Shown here: piece by piece, positions 60,362-64,000 of the stretch | Layout of the letters: every line of letters begins with the position of its first letter | How positions within the stretch are numbered: position 1 is the first letter of the stretch | Assembly (NCBI GenBank): GCA_009809945.1 | Contig: WTPW01000845.1 | Span: forward strand, 34,993 to 98,992 | Direction of reading: 5' to 3' | Origin: Gigaspora margarita | Lineage: Eukaryota; Glomeromycota; Glomeromycetes; Diversisporales; Gigasporaceae | DNA: 64,000 nucleotides | Translations under genes and position numbers: made by a program | The notes under the pieces: generated by a model | Told to the model about the DNA's origin: nothing | Seen by the model: only the letters and a program-made list of their open reading frames with translations | The model's database searches: none

Positions 60362-61744
60362 AAATAAAGTCCATGCGATGCATATTCGTGAATAAATTCA
60401 CGGTTTACTGCGTTTAGTGCATTATCCAATTAGTTACGAGATTTTGTGGACATACGCCATTAAAAATGCCTCAGTAACCATATACTTCGTAATATTACAT
60501 ATCACTCCGTTCCTGGTATATCACTATATTCCTGGTAAAAACTGTATACTTAAATCCAGGTAAAACAAAACCAAGTGACAATCGTTCAGATTATAATTGT
60601 CAAACGAAATGTCAAAGTTTCATGACGAACCGTGAAATCTAGTTTCGTCTTTCGTCAACTAAAATCCAAATGATGGAATGATGAAAGGTGACGAAACCAA
60701 CGAAAGTGATGAAATTGACCAAAGGCCTGTGGAATTTGTGCTATAATTTATATCAAAAAGCTATTTGATTTACTATTAAATTAATAAAGATAAAATTTAA
60801 AAAATTTATCTAGTAAAACATCTGCCTTTTTTAACCGAGCATTTCACAGACAATCAATTCAACAGTCAAATATTAACTATTTTTGCTATAAGTTTTTACT
60901 AAGAACTATATAAATAAAATCGTGTGAAGTCCGCATACATGCTACAGGCATGATTAATAAGGATTCCATACTATTTAAAACTATATATAATCAGAAACCT
61001 GTATTTGTACACATTATTTAACTCTTTAGATAACTATTAACTTTTTGTACTCCGTTTCTGGTAAATTTAAAAAGCTATACATAGCTGCAATTTTTAATTA
61101 AAAATTCAATAACCAGAAAAGCTTGTAAAGGATTCACATAAAACCTGATAGAACTTGTAGTATATGCATTTACGTGCTATACTGTAAACATGATTTTTTG
61201 TTATCAATTCAAAGTAGATCTAATGAATTTACTAGTTTAGACTAACAGTTTTTGTGTTCATTTAGCAAAGCTCAACAGCATATAACAATAACCAGCCTGC
61301 TGATTGAAAGCTATACAAAAAGTATGAACCTGCTATCCAATAGTCGCAAGATTTGTACACTTGCCACTTGTCTGTAAACTATGCATTACATTTATATATG
61401 GGTAATTATGCAATGCAGTTGTAAATCAGGATAAGAGAAATATGAAATTTAAAATCAAGTTTCGAAATTAAAACTTGTTATAATTTTATAAGTTACGACT
61501 AATATCTTTACGAATATTTTAATATCAATACTTACAATTGTTTATTAACTTTTTATATTTACTACAGTACCATTGGTGATACAGTATAAATAATTTTATA
61601 GATTTTAATAACTTTGTTCTGTCATGTTTATAGCTATCGTGTTTTAGCTCTTATAGTAAATTAGTTAATGATCAACACATGTATAAATAATTTTTTTTGT
61701 GTGTGTTTTTGCAAAACAAATTTCATTTTTAAAATTCGAATACA
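60362..61744. other. Non-coding DNA upstream of the 61.7-kb gene
   Basis: No gene is seen. ACGAAA and TTTCGT repeats cluster at 60600-60715. CCGTTCCTGGTAT near 60505 is the complement of the end of the dispersed 37-bp motif. The final 60 bases before 61745 are T-rich. Confidence 0.4.
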
Positions 61745-63439
61745 ATGGCTACCTCTTCTATTTCTTATTCATACCTGTCTAAAAAAATTTTAGATTGTGA
61801 AATTCCACCTGAAGAAACTTTTAATACATTATCATTAGATCATCAAATAGAAATTTTAAAATCTTGCTATAATATACAAAGAAAATTACTTATAAAATTA
61901 CTTGAAGATAAAAAAAATGAGCAAGCAATAATCGAAATACCAAATATTCAGCCTCCTAAAAGAGATAAAACTAAACCATCAAAATTAAAATTATCAGAAC
62001 TTTGTCCTTGGTTGCCAAAAAATTATTTTTTAAAAATAAAGGCAGATTTTACACCACATCTTGAAGAAAATAAAATTGCAGAATCTATTACATGGGCACA
62101 TTTAGGATATTCAGTTAGAGAAAGTTGGGTTTTAGACGTAAGTAAATAATAAATAAATTTTATTGTATTGATTTTAAATTTATAAAAACTTTATTTTAAA
62201 CATATATAATTATGTTTATAAAATTTTTTTAGGTTTATAATAAACATAAGCATCAAATTGGTTCTAATAAATGAATTGTCGAAGAATGTTTAAACCAAAA
62301 ATTAGTTGATAGAGGTAAAATTTAATAAATTTTATAAATTAACTTTGTATATTTTATTAAAATTTTTAAAATTGATTTATATTTTAATGGCTGATAATTT
62401 TAGAGAAGAAACAAAAAAACAAAATTTAAAGATACTGAATCTAATATACAAGTTACAAGCAGTGAAGATGAGTTAGAAATATTAAATCATGATGTTAATC
62501 AAAATATTGAAGATAAAGAAAATGAAGATTTTTCTGATATAGTGTCTAATAAAAATTATAATAAAACTACAATAGTTAATGAATGTAAGTTTGTTAATTT
62601 TTTAAATTAAATTTTAAATTATATATATAAATAATTAAATTTATTATTAATTTAGATGACAATGATGATGATTTAGAATTTCTTAATTCATCTTATTCTA
62701 ATACTTTTGTAAACTTAGATTCCAATACTATTGCTTCAGGCAGTAATATAATTTCAAGCTATAATAATAATACTTCTTCTAGCTATTATCACGAATCTGC
62801 TTCTAGTAGTGATAATGAAACAACTGAAAATGTTACATTTCAAACAAATGAAGGTATTATAATTTATTTATAGAATTAATAAAATAATATTTAATGATTT
62901 TGATCATTTTATTTATTTATACTGTAGATATATTAAAATCAAGCTCGCCAATTAAAAAAAATGTAGATAAGATAAGTAATAGAACAAGACAAAAATGTGA
63001 TACAAATTTTGTAAGAATTGAGCAAAGTTTGGAAAATCCTTTACCAAGACGAATCCAAAGAAAAGATGCATTACCATTATCATCATTAAATGATAATTTA
63101 TTTGCTTCTAATGGTAATAAAAAAATAAACTCTTACATTTTAAATAATAAAGGCATTGTGATTTACTTCTAACATTAATATTTTAATTTAATAAATTTTT
63201 TATTTTATTTATTTATAGATTCTTTAAAATCAAGTTCACCAATTAAAGAAAATATAGATAGAGTTAGTAACCGAACACGACAAAAAAATGATGCTAATTT
63301 TGAAAAAAATGAAGGAAATCCTATACCAAAACGGATCCGAAAAGAAGACACATTACTATCATCAGATAAAAATAATGCAAGAAAGGTTCAAAAAGTTAAT
63401 ACTAGAAGTAAAGCCAGTAATAAGGCTAGACAGTATTAA
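61745..63439 (+). pseudogene. Six-exon gene of unknown function with one stop and one frameshift
   Basis: Exons: 61745-62137, 62233-62314, about 62404-62584, 62656-62853, 62928-63113, 63219-63439 (TAA). Exon 1 encodes 131 residues (start MATSSISYSYLSKKILD) with a LCPWLPKNYFLKIKADFTPH segment, and the reading continues in exon 2 with VYNKHKHQIG. Exon 2 then has TGA at 62272-62274 in a conserved-looking stretch. Exon 3 opens out of phase by one base, likely an indel in its A runs. Exons 3-4 encode an acidic Ser/Asn-rich linker. Exons 5 and 6 are duplicates of each other, both starting D-x-LKSSSPIK and containing SNRTRQK and P-R/K-RI basic patches that could be nuclear signals. No family recognised. 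If the TGA and indel are sequence errors this is a live gene. Confidence 0.6.
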
Positions 63440-63951
63440 ATTTAGCATATTAGAATATATGTTACATTATATATTATATAGTTTAATAGTCATATAATAT
63501 ATTAGATATATAACGATACAAGCATTATTAATAAATATAGATTAGTGCAGTTTTGTTGATTAATTCCAAATGGCTTTAAAAATTTTTTATTTTTTAATAT
63601 TACTAGTAGTTAAGCACGTCCAAATGTTCATGCTTAAGGTGATTTTGTACATCGTAAATTGGAATACTATAGATTGGTGGTATACCAAAATTTAGATTAA
63701 CAAAATTTTGGGACGAAATTTTTAATTTTGCTAACGATCCAGTAATTTAACATTAAATAAAATTGCCCAAACGCAATTTTGCTATAATATAGTCAGTTAT
63801 TTTGCTAGCATAACTGACATATTTTTAACCTAAACTTTGGCTGATCTGCTAAATATTGGTTAACGCGATGTAAAATTACGTGAACATGCCATATTGGGAT
63901 TTTGACAAAAATATAATTAGTCGATCAAGCAAATTAAAATAGATCTGCGCT

Positions 63952-64000
<49 letters not shown>
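63440..64000. other. Non-coding end of window with long T run
   Basis: No gene is seen. The last 48 or so bases (63952-63999) are T, followed by a final A. Such a homopolymer at the edge may mark a sequencing or assembly limit. Confidence 0.6.

Noticed and set aside
1-64000. tRNA, rRNA and other standard RNA genes
   Set aside because: I found no cloverleaf with conserved A and B boxes or any rRNA segment by eye; a covariance-model scan would be needed to exclude them.

Overview
The window is very AT-rich DNA with short AT-rich introns, an F-box/LRR gene, a long Sel1-repeat gene and a heavy load of decayed LINE, hAT and Plavaka/Tnp2 transposons with many small inverted-repeat elements. This fits an arbuscular mycorrhizal fungus (Glomeromycotina, Rhizophagus-like). 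That assignment is inference from gene content and base composition, not from a database match.

Layout. 1-3.8 kb: AT-rich DNA with a small inverted-repeat element and a decayed micro-exon array on the minus strand. 4.5-10.9 kb: non-coding, with several TIR elements (a TTTGATTT-rich element, two hAT-like elements, a perfect 37-bp hairpin). 12.2-13.7 kb: F-box/LRR gene (+). 14.0-19.8 kb: a minus-strand gene whose first exon encodes two zinc-finger-like motifs and which then continues as at least 63 consecutive exons of exactly 3 nt (plus one probable 6-nt exon), separated by 64-99 nt introns. 21.3-24.4 kb: 28-repeat Sel1 protein with an N-myristoylation-type start (+). 25-33.4 kb: non-coding repeats, including a 75-bp tandem repeat, a mariner-like MITE, an interstitial telomeric (CCCTAA)4 tract and a 1-kb foldback element. 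33.6-36.3 kb: degenerate hAT transposase (+). 38.2-42.6 kb: degenerate LINE (-). 43-50 kb: MITEs and a decayed unrecognised ORF region (-). 52.5-54.4 kb: palindromic satellite and a GGTACG minisatellite. 55.0-58.5 kb: an eight-exon Plavaka/Tnp2-type transposase (-), open for 911 codons except for two TGA codons. 59-61 kb: repeats. 61.7-63.4 kb: a six-exon gene of unknown function with a duplicated exon, probably broken.

The outstanding feature is the micro-exon array at 14,025-19,795. Between AG acceptors and GT donors lie exactly three bases, at a spacing of about 80 bp, more than 60 times in a row. Joined in order after a 215-nt first exon and a 17-nt second exon, the triplets give one uninterrupted acidic reading frame. 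The two other possible frames contain stops. The 17-nt exon supplies exactly the phase needed and completes the CxxCGxxKP end of the second zinc-finger motif. Every intron in the array is phase 1, so any number of units could be skipped without shifting the frame. I know of no described gene with such a run of single-codon exons. A second, partly decayed array (1.9-3.5 kb) shows a recent tandem duplication of one exon-intron unit, which suggests how such arrays grow.

A second window-wide pattern is that nearly all in-frame stops in the transposon genes are explained by C-to-T change on the coding strand (mostly CGA to TGA at arginine positions), suggesting deamination-driven inactivation.
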